Assembly: GCF_002982315.1 (NCBI RefSeq)
Contig: NZ_MWZD01000017.1
Span: 496,001 to 560,000 of the forward strand
Origin: Leucobacter massiliensis
GTDB lineage: Bacteria > Actinomycetota > Actinomycetes > Actinomycetales > Microbacteriaceae
DNA length: 64,000 bases
Reading direction: 5' to 3'
Shown one piece after another: positions 25,150 through 34,800 of this stretch. The notes under the pieces were generated by a model. It made no database searches. It saw only the letters and a program-made list of their open reading frames with translations, and was not told the origin of the DNA. The position numbers and the translations under genes were made by a program. Every line of letters starts with the position of its first letter. Positions within the stretch are counted from its first letter, which is position 1.

Positions 25150-26916
25150 GTGAAGAGTATCGCGGTTGCTGCGGCATCTGACATGGTGCTGGTCGAGCTG
25201 GCCCGCAGCGGAAACATGGACGCGTACGGGGAGTTGTGGCGGCGGCACCACTCCGCGTTGCTCGTTGCGGTGCGGTGCTTCACCGGCTTCGACGCCGACG
25301 ATGTCGTGCAGGAGACGTTCCTTCGCCTGCTGCAGCAGCTCCAGGAGGGTCGCGGCCCGGAGACCGCGTTTCGCGCCTATGCGATTATGACCGCCCGCAA
25401 TGTTGCCAGAAACATGGCCCGCAGCCGGAGCGGTGACGAGATCACCGGTGTCGAAGACCACGTCTTCGATGCGCGGGCCACGGACATGCCGGACACGGCG
25501 GATACGGTGCTGAAGAGCGCATTCACGCAACAGGTGTTCTCGTCGCTGCCGACACGGTGGCAGGAGGCGCTCTGGTACCGGGAAGTCGAGGGGCTCCAGG
25601 TCCAGGAGCTGTCCGTTTACCTGGGTATGAGCGACAATGCGGCGTCCGTGCTCCTGAAGCGTGCCCGTGAGGGGTTCAAGCAGGCGTGGATCGCTGCGAA
25701 CCTCGAAGCTGCATCTGGCCTATCCGCCGACTGCCGATGGGTGGTGGAGAGACTCCCGCAGTTCGTTCGGGGAAAGGCCACTGCGCGAGCCGAGCGGAAG
25801 CTAGCCGAACATTTCGAGAACTGCACCAGATGCGCGGTGCTCTCCAGCGAGGCCGAAGGTGTGCATGAGCGTCTGGCGATGGTGCTCCTTCCCGCCGTGT
25901 TCGGCGGTGCCGCCTTCACTGGGTATGCGGCATGGCTGCAGTCGGGGGCCGCGCCGGCGGCGGCTGTGGCATCGGGGAGCGCGCACGCCGGGCAGGCGGG
26001 TTCTCTCGTCGGGAGCAGCGCGGCCAAGGCTGCGGTGGCGCCGCTGGCGGTGCTGTCGGTGGCGGCGCTGGCGGCTTCGATCGTGTTTTCAGTACCGCTC
26101 GATTCGCAGAGCCCAGGCACGCTGCACGCAGAGGACGCCCCCGTTCGGTATGCGGAGACGCTTGCGGACAGCGATGGCCACGAGGATGCCCGCACGGCTG
26201 AGGACCGGGATCCTGCGAGCGGCGCGGACGGGGCAGCTGCTGGGCCTGCTGAGAGCACGGGGGAGGACCCGGTCGACGACGCGAAGGCGGGGGCGGGCGA
26301 GTCTGCGGCGGCGGATGCTGCGGACGCCGACGGCGCGGCCGACTCGCTGACTGAAGCCCCGCCGAGTGCCCCGCCTCAGCTGACAGCCACCCCGGCAGAC
26401 GGGATCGAGGTCGGCGTCTATCCACGGCTGCTCGGTGAGGGCGCTCCGCATGCGACCGTGCATCTGGCCATGGTGAATCAGAACGGGCAGGCCGCTGAGG
26501 ATACGGTTACTGCGGACGCTCAGGGCCGCTGGGCGTACACGCCCACACAGCTCATGGGTCAAGTGACCGTTACGGGCTATCAGGAGTACTCGTTCTCGGG
26601 GGAGAGCCGCCAGGATGGCGTGGTGCATCTGGGCGTCTATGACGTCGGTTATGGTCTCGACATTCAGGTGGATGCTTCCGGGCCAGGGCAGACTACGATT
26701 CGCGTGAGCGGCCTCTCAGCACCCACGAAGAATCAGGTGGTGAATGTGGAATCCACCGCCCAGGGCATGCTCGCTCAGCAGGTCCCCGCCACGGCGCCGG
26801 GCGAAGTGCTCATCATCGTCGCCTACGCGCGTTCAGCGCTCGGTGATCTCCGGTTCTGGCAGGGAGCGACATCCGAGGGCCCGAGGCGAACCTGGTGGCG
26901 GACCCTGGAGCAGTAG
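25150..26916 (+). CDS. ECF sigma factor fused to zinc-finger anti-sigma-like, membrane and C-terminal domains
   Basis: A 588-residue one-piece signalling protein. Residues about 12-90 are sigma region 2 (FDADDVVQETFLRLL) and about 125-182 region 4 (LPTRWQEALWYREVEGLQVQ). A cysteine-rich segment follows with His221, Cys225 and Cys228 (HxxxCxxC, plus Cys195), the zinc-finger anti-sigma signature. Two hydrophobic stretches (about 244-262 and 294-314) would place an acidic, Ala-rich linker and a beta-rich domain (about 395-588) outside the cell. Such C-terminally extended ECF proteins are known in actinobacteria. It sits just after the anchored adhesin, its most obvious candidate target. The start is either GTG 25150 or ATG 25183; neither has a good ribosome binding site. 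Confidence 0.8.
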   Translation: MKSIAVAAASDMVLVELARSGNMDAYGELWRRHHSALLVAVRCFTGFDADDVVQETFLRLLQQLQEGRGPETAFRAYAIMTARNVARNMARSRSGDEITGVEDHVFDARATDMPDTADTVLKSAFTQQVFSSLPTRWQEALWYREVEGLQVQELSVYLGMSDNAASVLLKRAREGFKQAWIAANLEAASGLSADCRWVVERLPQFVRGKATARAERKLAEHFENCTRCAVLSSEAEGVHERLAMVLLPAVFGGAAFTGYAAWLQSGAAPAAAVASGSAHAGQAGSLVGSSAAKAAVAPLAVLSVAALAASIVFSVPLDSQSPGTLHAEDAPVRYAETLADSDGHEDARTAEDRDPASGADGAAAGPAESTGEDPVDDAKAGAGESAAADAADADGAADSLTEAPPSAPPQLTATPADGIEVGVYPRLLGEGAPHATVHLAMVNQNGQAAEDTVTADAQGRWAYTPTQLMGQVTVTGYQEYSFSGESRQDGVVHLGVYDVGYGLDIQVDASGPGQTTIRVSGLSAPTKNQVVNVESTAQGMLAQQVPATAPGEVLIIVAYARSALGDLRFWQGATSEGPRRTWWRTLEQ

Positions 26917-26986
26917 GCGCGCATTGCAGCATCAGCTCACCGTCGCGTCGAGCACCGCCCCCACGATGTCTCCATTCCATGGCCCG

Positions 26987-27526
26987 CTACAGCCCAGGCA
27001 GGCCGTCAATGCTGAGCGTGTTCTTCTCCCGGCGGTAGTCCTCCATCCCCGCCGGCCCCTTTTTTTCCGCATGGAGCCGAATGAGGTCGCGTTCCTCGCG
27101 CATATCCATGATCGGCACTCCCCACCCGCAAGAGTCGCTGATCCTGGTCACGTCTACTGTGATGACGGCGCGCGTGCTCGGGTTGTCCGGGTGCCGATCG
27201 ACAACCTCATCGAAACCAGGATCGCCGGGGAGCAGAACGGAACCATTCCCATGGAGTCGCACGATCCGAGGGCGGCTGTCGAACGACAGGAACATCAGAC
27301 AGATGCGTCCGTTCTCGCGAAGGTGCGCGATTGTCTCGACTCCGCTGCCGGTGTAGTCGACCCAGGCGACGCGGCGCGGGCCGAGGACGGATAGCGTGTC
27401 ATGACCGCGGGGAGATACGTTCACATGCCCGTTCTCCGCGAGCGGTGCGGTGGCGACGAACCAGAGTGGTTGAGCCTCGATCCAGGAGGCCAGCCTGGCG
27501 TCGATTTCCTCGAAGAGCTTGCCCAT
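26987..27526 (-). CDS. pyridoxamine 5-phosphate oxidase-family protein
   Basis: A 179-residue protein with the split-barrel flavin-binding fold of the PPOX family. Recognisable segments are PLWFVATAPLAENGHVNVSP near the N-terminus, VAWVDYTGSG, and NGRICLMFLSFDSRPRIVRL. Members bind FMN, F420 or haem and act as oxidoreductases; the cofactor here is not determinable. The ATG at 27526 is six bases after TACTGT on the minus strand, a leaderless arrangement. It is divergent from the AraC-type regulator gene, which could control it. Confidence 0.82.
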   Translation of the reverse strand: MGKLFEEIDARLASWIEAQPLWFVATAPLAENGHVNVSPRGHDTLSVLGPRRVAWVDYTGSGVETIAHLRENGRICLMFLSFDSRPRIVRLHGNGSVLLPGDPGFDEVVDRHPDNPSTRAVITVDVTRISDSCGWGVPIMDMREERDLIRLHAEKKGPAGMEDYRREKNTLSIDGLPGL

Positions 27527-27855
27527 GACTCGACAGTAACGGTTGCGAGCGTCGGGGGCATTCGTTTGTAGCTTCTCGCAACCGCTCGAACTGATCGTCA
27601 GCCGGTGCGGCTCGTCCTGGATTGACCGGCCGAGCTGCACCGTAGCGTCAGGACCGGCAGCCGTGCGGCGATCGACCGCCACGAACACTTCGTCCCTTGA
27701 TGCGTTTGAGGATCTGGGGGAAAATCCACGACCGCACGGTGTGAAGAGGCTCTCCGGCGAGCAGACCGCATGGCATATCCATATTGGCGAGTACGAAAGG
27801 GCCGCCGCCTGATGGTCACGCCGACAGTCGGGTCACGGCGTGGAAGAATGAAGCG
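27527..27855. other. 329-base intergenic region between divergent genes
   Basis: No gene is supported. The minus-strand -10 TACTGT (27533-27538) for the PPOX gene lies at one end. The plus-strand promoter of the AraC-type gene should be here but is not obvious. Confidence 0.5.
27533..27538 (-). promoter_or_regulatory. -10 hexamer TACTGT, leaderless PPOX gene
   Basis: The hexamer is six bases upstream of the ATG at 27526, with no ribosome binding site between. Confidence 0.45.
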
Positions 27856-28539
27856 GTGTACTTGGAGACCCGATTGCCCTTGGGCTTGACCCTGTGGCAA
27901 TCGCGGAGCGACTTCGGGTCCATGGTTCCGGCTGATGGATGCACCGACCTCATCGTGCGCGACGGTCAGCTGGTCGTTGCAGGGCCGTCAACCCGATGGA
28001 TCGCCACGAGTAGCGATGGCGACAGTGGATCGGTGGGATTGAGGCTGCCCCCGGGTTTCGCTGGTGCTGTGCTGGGAACGAGCCCCGTCGACCTGGTGGA
28101 CCGTGCAGCAGCAATTGAGGATCTCATACCTCACGACGCCGCCGCCGGCCTGCGCGCGGCGATGCTTCCCGTCGCCCGAGACCCTGGCCTGTCCGACGCG
28201 CTCTCCGCCCGAGTTCTCGATCGCATGGCCACGCCCCGTCGACGTCTGAACTTCATTCGGCATGCAGCGGGGAGAGCCGCATCGGTGCGCACAGTCGCCG
28301 CTGAGCTGGGAGAGTCCGAGCGAACGTTCCGCCGACGCATGCTCTCGGATTTCGGTTACGGATACGCCACCCTCGTCCGTATCCAGCGGGCCGCCAACGC
28401 TCGACACCTCCTTGAGCGAGGAGCCAAACCCTCGGAGGCTGCTGCCACAGCGGGTTTTGCCGACCAGGCGCACCTCACCCGGGAGTTTCGCAGACTGGTC
28501 GGCATCACCCCCGCTCAGTTCGCCGGGAGCTCGGCGTAG
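27856..28539 (+). CDS. AraC-family transcriptional regulator
   Basis: About 227 residues. The N-terminal part resembles the cupin-like region of AraC regulators in which a ligand is sensed (YLETRLPLGLTLW). The C-terminal 85 residues carry two helix-turn-helix units (VRTVAAELGESERTFRRRM and SEAAATAGFADQAHLTREFR) and end with the typical GITPAQF. The start is uncertain: GTG at 27856 with GGAAG nine bases upstream is preferred, but a TTG at 27784 is in frame. Its 3-prime end overlaps the convergent VOC gene by 25 bases. Targets may include the divergent PPOX gene or the VOC gene. Confidence 0.8.
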   Translation: MYLETRLPLGLTLWQSRSDFGSMVPADGCTDLIVRDGQLVVAGPSTRWIATSSDGDSGSVGLRLPPGFAGAVLGTSPVDLVDRAAAIEDLIPHDAAAGLRAAMLPVARDPGLSDALSARVLDRMATPRRRLNFIRHAAGRAASVRTVAAELGESERTFRRRMLSDFGYGYATLVRIQRAANARHLLERGAKPSEAAATAGFADQAHLTREFRRLVGITPAQFAGSSA

Positions 28540-28913
28540 AGGTCGACGGAGTTTCCGTCTGGGTCGAGGAGGGTGGCGTATCGCTGGCCCCAGTGGGCGT
28601 CCCACGGCTCGACATGCGCGGTGTGGCCTGCTTCGACCAGCGCCGCGAACGCCGCATCCACTGCGGCCGGAGAGCCCTTGTCGAACGCTAGGGCGATGCG
28701 ATGTCCGCCCGAGCCCGGCATGTAGGTGGGATCGAAGTCACGGATCGTTTCGACAGTGTCCCAGGCGAGGGTCACCCCGTCATCGAGCTTGGCGTCCACG
28801 TGCGGTGCCGTGTCTTGACCTTCCTCGATTGGTACGCCGAGGGACCTGTAGAAAGCAAGGGAGGAGCCCATGTCACGGGTGACGATGCCGATGAAGCCGA
28901 GTTTAAGTGTCAT
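28515..28913 (-). CDS. VOC (glyoxalase/bleomycin-resistance) superfamily protein
   Basis: A 132-residue single-module VOC protein with paired beta-alpha-beta-beta-beta units: LGFIGIVTRDMGSSLAFYRS at the start and YATLLDPDGNSVDLYAELP at the end. Members include glyoxalases, dioxygenases and antibiotic-binding proteins. Activity cannot be assigned, but the missing first-position metal His/Glu pattern argues for a binding protein or unusual enzyme. The ATG at 28913 is six bases after TAGCTT on the minus strand. It converges with and overlaps the AraC-type gene by 25 bases. Confidence 0.82.
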   Translation of the reverse strand: MTLKLGFIGIVTRDMGSSLAFYRSLGVPIEEGQDTAPHVDAKLDDGVTLAWDTVETIRDFDPTYMPGSGGHRIALAFDKGSPAAVDAAFAALVEAGHTAHVEPWDAHWGQRYATLLDPDGNSVDLYAELPAN

Positions 28914-29268
28914 GCAACCAAGCTACGAGCCAGACGTCAGCCGATCTTGAACAGAACGGCCACCAGCCTCAGACATGCCTGAGGCCCGGGCGGTTGCAAG
29001 CTCATCCCAGCGCGTCGTGGCTCGCGGCGTGAGCATTCCCCGCGTCATCGACCAGGACGGCCCCGGGTCCAGGACGGCCCCCGGCCTGAGCCCGCCGTAG
29101 CCGAGCCCGATCATCTCGCGGCCGCCCGTTTTCTTCTGGACAGCGTCACTGAGCACCTGCGTGACCGCGGCGTCTCACGGGAGGGGCACCATTTCTTAGG
29201 ATCGGAAGTGGCCGTGTTGCCGTGCCTCCTGGGATTCACCCCGAAACGGGGAGGGGCGTCTGCGTGGG
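28914..29268. other. 355-base region with one doubtful small ORF
   Basis: It holds the VOC gene promoter and a minus-strand 77-codon frame (28923-29156) containing GGREMIGLGYGGLRPGAVLD. I do not recognise it, and it may be a decayed gene fragment. A short imperfect repeat around 29047-29085 (GGACGGCCCC-like) lies inside it. It separates the VOC gene from the 3-prime end of the exporter gene. Confidence 0.35.
28920..28925 (-). promoter_or_regulatory. -10 hexamer TAGCTT, leaderless VOC gene
   Basis: The hexamer is six bases upstream of the ATG at 28913 with no ribosome binding site. Confidence 0.45.
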
Positions 29269-30735
29269 TCAGTGCATGGCGACCACGTTCTCGCCAGGGT
29301 CACCGAGCTGCGGCTTATGGATGAGCAAGAGCGCGGCCACGGCGGCAACCGCCATGACGACTGACGTACCCATGAACACCGCGGAGTAGCCGGACACGAG
29401 AGCTTCGGGCGTCTGACCGCCAGCAGAAGCAGCCACGTAGAGGTTTGTGAGGATAGCGAGCCCGATGGCGCCGCCGATCTGGTTGGTGGCGTTGGCCGCG
29501 GCAGCGGCAGCGCCGGCATCCTCGGGGCGTACCTGTGAGAGGGCAAGATTCTGCGCGGGGATGAAGATAGCGGCCATCCCGACACCAAGGACGATCAGCC
29601 CAGGCAGCACCTCGCCCCAGTACGAACCCGCGACAGAAATGCGCGCGAGAACAACACCGCCGATGGCTGCGACGATCGGGCCGGCGACCAGAAGCGGCTT
29701 CGGGCCGATCCGGTTGACGAGTCGCAACAACAGCGGGATCGATAGGCCGATGGTGAGCGCGAGGGGCAGCGTGGCAACGCCGGCGATCAGCGGTGCCATC
29801 CCGAGGACTTGCTGCAGGTGGAAGGTGAGATAGAGCGAAACGGTGGCCATTGTGGCGCCAGCGCAGCTTTGCACGATCAGTGCGCCACCGCGATTGCGGT
29901 CCAGCACCACTCTCAGGGGGAGGAGCGGAGCCGCAACCTTGAGCTCGATGATCACGAACGCGGTGAGGAACGCGAGGGAGATCGCGACGAACAGCAGTGC
30001 GCCGCCCTCAATCCAGCCGCTCTCTGCGAGGGTGAATCCGTACACCAGCGCGCTCAAGCCGAGCGCGATCGTGATGGCCCCGCCACAATCGATGGGGCCG
30101 CGTGCATCGGCTCGGCTTTCGCGCAGCGCCAAGGACGCGGCAGTGACGGCGGCGGCCGCGACGGGGACGTTGATGAGCAGGCACCAGCGCCAGTCGGTGA
30201 ATTCGGTGAGCGCACCTCCGAGCAGGATCCCGACCGCTGCGCCGCTTGAGGTGATGCCGCCGAGCACGCCGAAGGCGATGTTTCGGGCCTTGCCGGACGG
30301 GAATGTCACGGTGACCAGCGACAGAGCCGCGGGAGCCATGAGAGCGGCTCCAGCGCCCTGCAGAACGCGTCCGCCGATCAGCATGCCGGGGCCTGTAGCC
30401 ACGCCCGCGAGCAGGGAAGCGGCGGCGAAGATAATCAGCCCGAGGATGAAGGTGCGCTTGCGCCCCCAGTAGTCGGCGATCCTGCCTCCGATCAGCAGCA
30501 GGGCACCGAAGGTGAGCGCGTATGCAGTGATGATCCACTGACGGCCGTCCGCGCTCAGCTGCAAGGCCTCTGCAGCTTGGGGGATCGCGATGTTCACGAT
30601 CGTGGTGTCCAGGATCACCAGTAGCTGTGCCGCAGCGAGGGTGATCAGCACCATCAAGTCTCGACCGCTGATCCGGTCTGTTGAGGGGTGCGGAAGCGTC
30701 GAGTGTGAAGTGGTCTCGGGGGGTGCGGCGGGCAT
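29269..30735 (-). CDS. DHA2-family MFS multidrug exporter
   Basis: A 488-residue, probably 14-helix, proton-coupled drug transporter of the EmrB/QacA type. The first helix has the family pattern LVILDTTIVNIAIP. The loop motif A is GGRIADYWGRKRTF and motif C-like Gly-rich sequence is SSGAAVGILLGGAL. The ATG at 30735 starts the natural N-terminus just before a short Pro/Ser-rich tail. About 90 bases upstream lies a -10-like TATGCT with an adjoining inverted repeat, which suggests repressor control. No TetR or MarR gene is adjacent. The transported drug is unknown. Confidence 0.88.
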   Translation of the reverse strand: MPAAPPETTSHSTLPHPSTDRISGRDLMVLITLAAAQLLVILDTTIVNIAIPQAAEALQLSADGRQWIITAYALTFGALLLIGGRIADYWGRKRTFILGLIIFAAASLLAGVATGPGMLIGGRVLQGAGAALMAPAALSLVTVTFPSGKARNIAFGVLGGITSSGAAVGILLGGALTEFTDWRWCLLINVPVAAAAVTAASLALRESRADARGPIDCGGAITIALGLSALVYGFTLAESGWIEGGALLFVAISLAFLTAFVIIELKVAAPLLPLRVVLDRNRGGALIVQSCAGATMATVSLYLTFHLQQVLGMAPLIAGVATLPLALTIGLSIPLLLRLVNRIGPKPLLVAGPIVAAIGGVVLARISVAGSYWGEVLPGLIVLGVGMAAIFIPAQNLALSQVRPEDAGAAAAAANATNQIGGAIGLAILTNLYVAASAGGQTPEALVSGYSAVFMGTSVVMAVAAVAALLLIHKPQLGDPGENVVAMH

Positions 30736-30825
30736 GGGGGATGACCCTTTCGAGGAGAGTGATGCGGGGTTTTCAGCCCGGATCGCTCTCCGCGACCACT
30801 CCGGCATCGTGCCGGCCACCGAGGC

Positions 30826-30854
30826 AGCATATCAGAATCAACAGGACCATTCTG
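30826..30854 (-). promoter_or_regulatory. promoter and possible operator of the MFS exporter gene
   Basis: CAGAAT (30833-30838) and ATTCTG (30849-30854) form an inverted repeat with a 10-base spacer. It directly adjoins a minus-strand TATGCT -10 candidate (30826-30831). Repressor control is inferred from position only. Confidence 0.35.
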
Positions 30855-30973
30855 TGTCCGGTGTCCGCGCCTGGAGTGAGCGAGTTGCGAGGAAAGATGG
30901 CGCGCTGGCGATTCGAGTGGTCACTCCATGGTCGGCCGCCTGCCGATCGAGAGCGTCTCGCCCGTGGAACACA

Positions 30974-31003
30974 AAACCCCCGCCGCTTCCGCGACGGGGG
31001 TTT
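30974..31003 (-). terminator. terminator of tRNA-Arg
   Basis: On the minus strand a GC stem (arms of about 13 bases with one mismatch, GGAA loop) is followed by TTTTGTG, a standard intrinsic terminator just after the tRNA. Confidence 0.85.
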
Positions 31004-31011
31004 CAGGTGAT

Positions 31012-31088
31012 TGGCGCGCCCCGAGGGATTCGAACCCCCGACCTTCTGATCCGTAGTCAGATGCTCTATCCAGCTGAGCTAGGGGCGC
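31012..31088 (-). tRNA. tRNA-Arg (anticodon ACG)
   Basis: The 77-base minus-strand sequence folds as a cloverleaf. The acceptor arm GCGCCCC pairs with GGGGCGC, the D arm contains AGCTCAGCTGGATAGAGC, the anticodon stem CTGAC...GTCAG-type loop reads CTACGGA (anticodon ACG), and the T arm contains GGTTCGAATCC. CCA is encoded at the 3-prime end. Confidence 0.95.
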
Positions 31089-31250
31089 ACATCGGCTTCC
31101 CGACCAGAAAGACATTACACGAGCGGTGGGGAAAAGGAAAATCGCGGTCGCCCGGGCGCGTCAGTGCCGGGCGCCCGCGAGAACCGGCGGGCCGCGCGCA
31201 CGGCCGGATACATGGCCGGGTGCTTCGAGCGCCAGGCGGCCGCGTGCCGG

Positions 31251-31256
31251 TACCCT
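31251..31256 (+). promoter_or_regulatory. -10 hexamer TACCCT, leaderless apt
   Basis: The hexamer ends seven bases before the GTG at 31264; no ribosome binding site lies between. Confidence 0.5.
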
Positions 31257-31263
31257 GGATCGC

Positions 31264-31836
31264 GTGCCCGACACGATCACTGAGCAGGCGGAACCGAGCG
31301 GTCCGCAGAGCCCCCACCCCGCCGAGCTCGAACGCGCGCGCCGCCTGATCCGCGAGGTGCCCGACTACCCCTCGCCCGGGATCCTGTTCCGCGACATCGC
31401 GCCCCTGCTCGCGGACGGCCAGGCGCTGCGTGCCACCGTCGAAGCGCTCATCGCGCCCTTCCGCGGCGCCTTCGACGTGGTCGCCGGGCTCGAAGCGCGC
31501 GGCTTCTTGCTGGCGGGCCCCGCCGCCTACGCGAGCGGGACCGGGCTCATGCCGATCCGCAAGGCCGGCAAGCTGCCCCGGCCCGCCGCCAGCGCGAGGT
31601 ACGCGCTCGAATACGGCACGGCCGAGATCGAGGCGCACGACGATCTGCCCGCCGGGTCGCGCGTCCTGCTCATCGACGATGTGCTCGCCACCGGCGGCAC
31701 GCTGATCGCCGCCCGGACCCTGCTCGCAGAGCTCGGCTATGTCACCGCCGGAACGGCGATCCTCTTCGAGATCGACGGGCTCGGCGGCCGCGAGGCCTTC
31801 GGTGATCCCGCCTTGCACACCGTCTTCCACAGCTGA
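31264..31836 (+). CDS. apt: adenine phosphoribosyltransferase
   Basis: A 190-residue type-I phosphoribosyltransferase that converts adenine and PRPP to AMP in purine salvage. The PRPP loop is VLLIDDVLATGGTL; upstream VPDYPSPGILFRDIAPLL and GLEARGFLLAGPAA are diagnostic of Apt, and ALEYGTAEIEAHDD is the flexible hood segment. The GTG at 31264 is chosen because of the -10 hexamer spacing. An upstream in-frame extension would be unrelated to the family. It ends 38 bases before the DUF2207 gene. Confidence 0.92.
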   Translation: MPDTITEQAEPSGPQSPHPAELERARRLIREVPDYPSPGILFRDIAPLLADGQALRATVEALIAPFRGAFDVVAGLEARGFLLAGPAAYASGTGLMPIRKAGKLPRPAASARYALEYGTAEIEAHDDLPAGSRVLLIDDVLATGGTLIAARTLLAELGYVTAGTAILFEIDGLGGREAFGDPALHTVFHS

Positions 31837-31874
31837 GGCGGTGCCATGATCGCGCGCAGGGACTTCGCACCGCC

Positions 31875-34800
31875 GTGGCGGAACGCATGAGACGGGGACG
31901 GAGACGGGGGCCGCGGCGGGGAAGCGAACCCGGGTTCGACCCCTTCGATCTCGCCGGCTCCGACCCGGAACTGCTGAACTCGGGCCGCATTCCCGACCCG
32001 CAGCCCGCCCACACGCCGCTGTTCGCGTGGCTCGCCCGGATCCTCACCGCCGTGGAGGCGCGTCTGCGAGCGCGCGGGGACGCGACCGTGCGCAACGCGA
32101 TCCGGGCGCTCTGGGCGATCGTCGCACTCGTCGGAGCCTTCCTCCTCGTCGGCCCGATCGTCAACGAGCCGCTCGACATCGACGATGTGCTCGCCTCGGC
32201 GAAGATCGACGAGGTGGACTGGATCGCCAGCGACGCGCGGATCGACTACGCCGTCTCGCGCGACCCCGGCGGCCGCTTCGCGGTGACCGGCACCGAGCAT
32301 TACACGGCCAACTTCACGAACGGCCCCGAGGCGCGGATCGAACGGGTCTTCCCGACCGAGTTCCAGGGGCGCGACACCGGCTTCGAACTCAGCTCCGCAA
32401 CCGTCGACGGGCAACCCGCAGAGGTGGAACTCCGGCGGGGCGCGACCGTGACGCGCGTGCTGATCTCCCCGCCCGGCGGGGAACGCTTCGAGGGTTCGAG
32501 CGAGATCGAACTCTCCTTCGCGCTGCGCGATCTCGTGACCGAGAAGCACGACGACGCAACCGGCACCGAAGTCGAGCGGTGGTCCTGGGATCTGCTCGGC
32601 GCGAGCTGGCCGCAGGCCACGAAGGGCCTCGCGGTCTCCGTGACGCTGACGCCGGAGCTCGACGCGGCGCTGCTGCGCGCGCCGCGGGCCCATGTCGGCT
32701 GGCTGCTCATCGGCGGCACGGCATGGCTCAGCCCCGAGGCCGAGACCGCGGAGGGCGTGCGCTACGCCTTCACCAACGACGACACGCTGCCGCCCTACCC
32801 CGACCTCGTGATCGACCTCAGCTTCGAGCGGGGCACCTTCACCCTGCCGGCGACGACGGCCCTGTTCTGGTGGCAGAGCTGGGGGCCGCTGCTGCCGCTC
32901 GCCGTGCTCGGCGTCTTCGCGCTGTTCGCCCTGGCGGCCCGTCGCGTGGTGTGGGCGGACAGCGCGGGTGAGCCGTGGTATCTGCCGCGCGCCGAGCCGC
33001 CCGACGAGCTCACCGCCGCGGAGGCCGCGCAGCTGCGCCAGCGGCCCTGGCATGCGGAGCTGATCGACGCGCTGAGCCGGGGCGTGCCTCCTCGGCCCGG
33101 GCGGAAGCGGCGCAAGGAGCGCGCCGAGCCCCCCTCTCGGCAGTGGCTGACCGCGGTGGCGCGAGCAGGCATGCGTGCCGGCCGGCTCGGCAACCTCCCG
33201 AGCGTGCTGCGCCGACAGGCGCGCTGGGATCGCGACGACCGGGCCGTCGCGGCCGAGCTGCGCTGGGTGCCGGACAGCTACGTGCGCGACAGCTTCATCT
33301 TCGGTTCCCTCGCCATCGCCCTGCTCCAGTGGGGGCTGCTGCGGCAGCTCTCGCATCAGGTGATGCTCACCGTCGTCTGGTGGCCGGCGCTGTTCGTGCT
33401 GTGCTCCACGGTGCTGGCACTTCTCACCGTCTGGGCGGTGTGGCGACCGCGGCCGCTGACCCGCGCGGGTGCGCTCGCGATGCAGCAGCTGAAGGGGATC
33501 GACGCCTACGCGCGCGCGACGCGGCTCGTGGACCGCGGCCCCGTCGACGATCCGCTGCTGCCCTACGCGCTGCTCGGCGTCGGCCCGCGGCGCGGGGGCC
33601 GGGGCGTCGCCCGCCTCGCCGCTCAGGAGTCCGGCGACCGCTGGCTGTGGCGCGGCTGGCGCACCGAGCACTTCGTCTCGATGCCGGCGATCCTGGCGCT
33701 GCTGCTCGCCCTCGCGACGCTCGCCGCCGCGATCTTCACCGTCTCCACGCGACCCTCCCCCTACGAGCAGGCCGAGTTCGTCACCTGGCCGAGCTCGAAC
33801 GCCCCCGGCGCGATCTGGGCGCAGATCGAGGGTTTCGACATCGCGGCGGAGCTGGATCGCGACGAACAGGCGGGCGCCCGGCTGAGCGTGACCGAGCGAC
33901 TGCGGGTCCGGTTCACGCCCGGCGGCTCCTCGGTGCCGCAGCTCGCGCGGGAATGGCCGCGCGAGCGGCTCGGGCAGAGCCTCGGCCTCGCCGTCGAATC
34001 GGTGCGGGTGGATGGCGAGGAGGTGCCCTTCGCGGAGACCGCGGGGGCGCACACCACGGCGATGGTGACGCGGATGTCGGAGGTGCGCGACGGGCCCTCC
34101 GACGTCGAGGTCCGGTACACGCTGTCGAGGCCCGTGGTCGACGCGCCGGACGGGCCCGACTCGCAGCAGCAGTTGCGCTGGGCCGCAGCGCTCGGCTTCT
34201 GGGAGGACAGCTACTACACGAACCCCGCCAACCCCTTCGACGGCAGCGCACCCGTCCGTCCGCTGCGCGTCGAGCTCACGGTGGCCCCCGAGCTGGTCGC
34301 GGAGATCCGGACCGGCGGCTGGATCGCCTCGGACCGGGACGCGGAACGGGTGCCCGCCGAGCGTGGCAACGGGTTCCGGCCGTGGGTGTCCGAGCAGCGC
34401 GTGTATCTCGGGGAGGGCCTTGAGGACTCCGTGCTCCATGATCTGCGCATCGGCGAGGAGCGGAACGGCGGCGACGGATCGCTCATCGTCTCGCTCGACG
34501 CGGACGCGGTGCAGTCACGCGTGGCCGAGGACCTGGGCTCGGAGACCCCCGCCGGGCCGTGGGGAGTGTCTGAGGAGATCAACGCGGGCCTCGAGAAGTA
34601 CGAGCTGGACCTCACCGGGGACCTCGGCGCGGTGCTGAACTTCCCCGCAGGCACCTTCTCGAACGTGGACGTGGACGGCTACGAGCGGTATCGCAGCGCG
34701 TATCAGCTCCCGTACGCGACGGTGCTCGCCTTGGCCGGGGCGGTGGCCGCAGCCTCGGCGGGGACCTTCGTCTTCGCGCTGCGCCTGCGCCGGCGCGCGA

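Noticed and set aside
31737-34439. A 900-codon minus-strand frame opposite apt and the DUF2207 gene
   Set aside because: Composition and lack of any motif mark it as a shadow; both opposite genes have good family matches.
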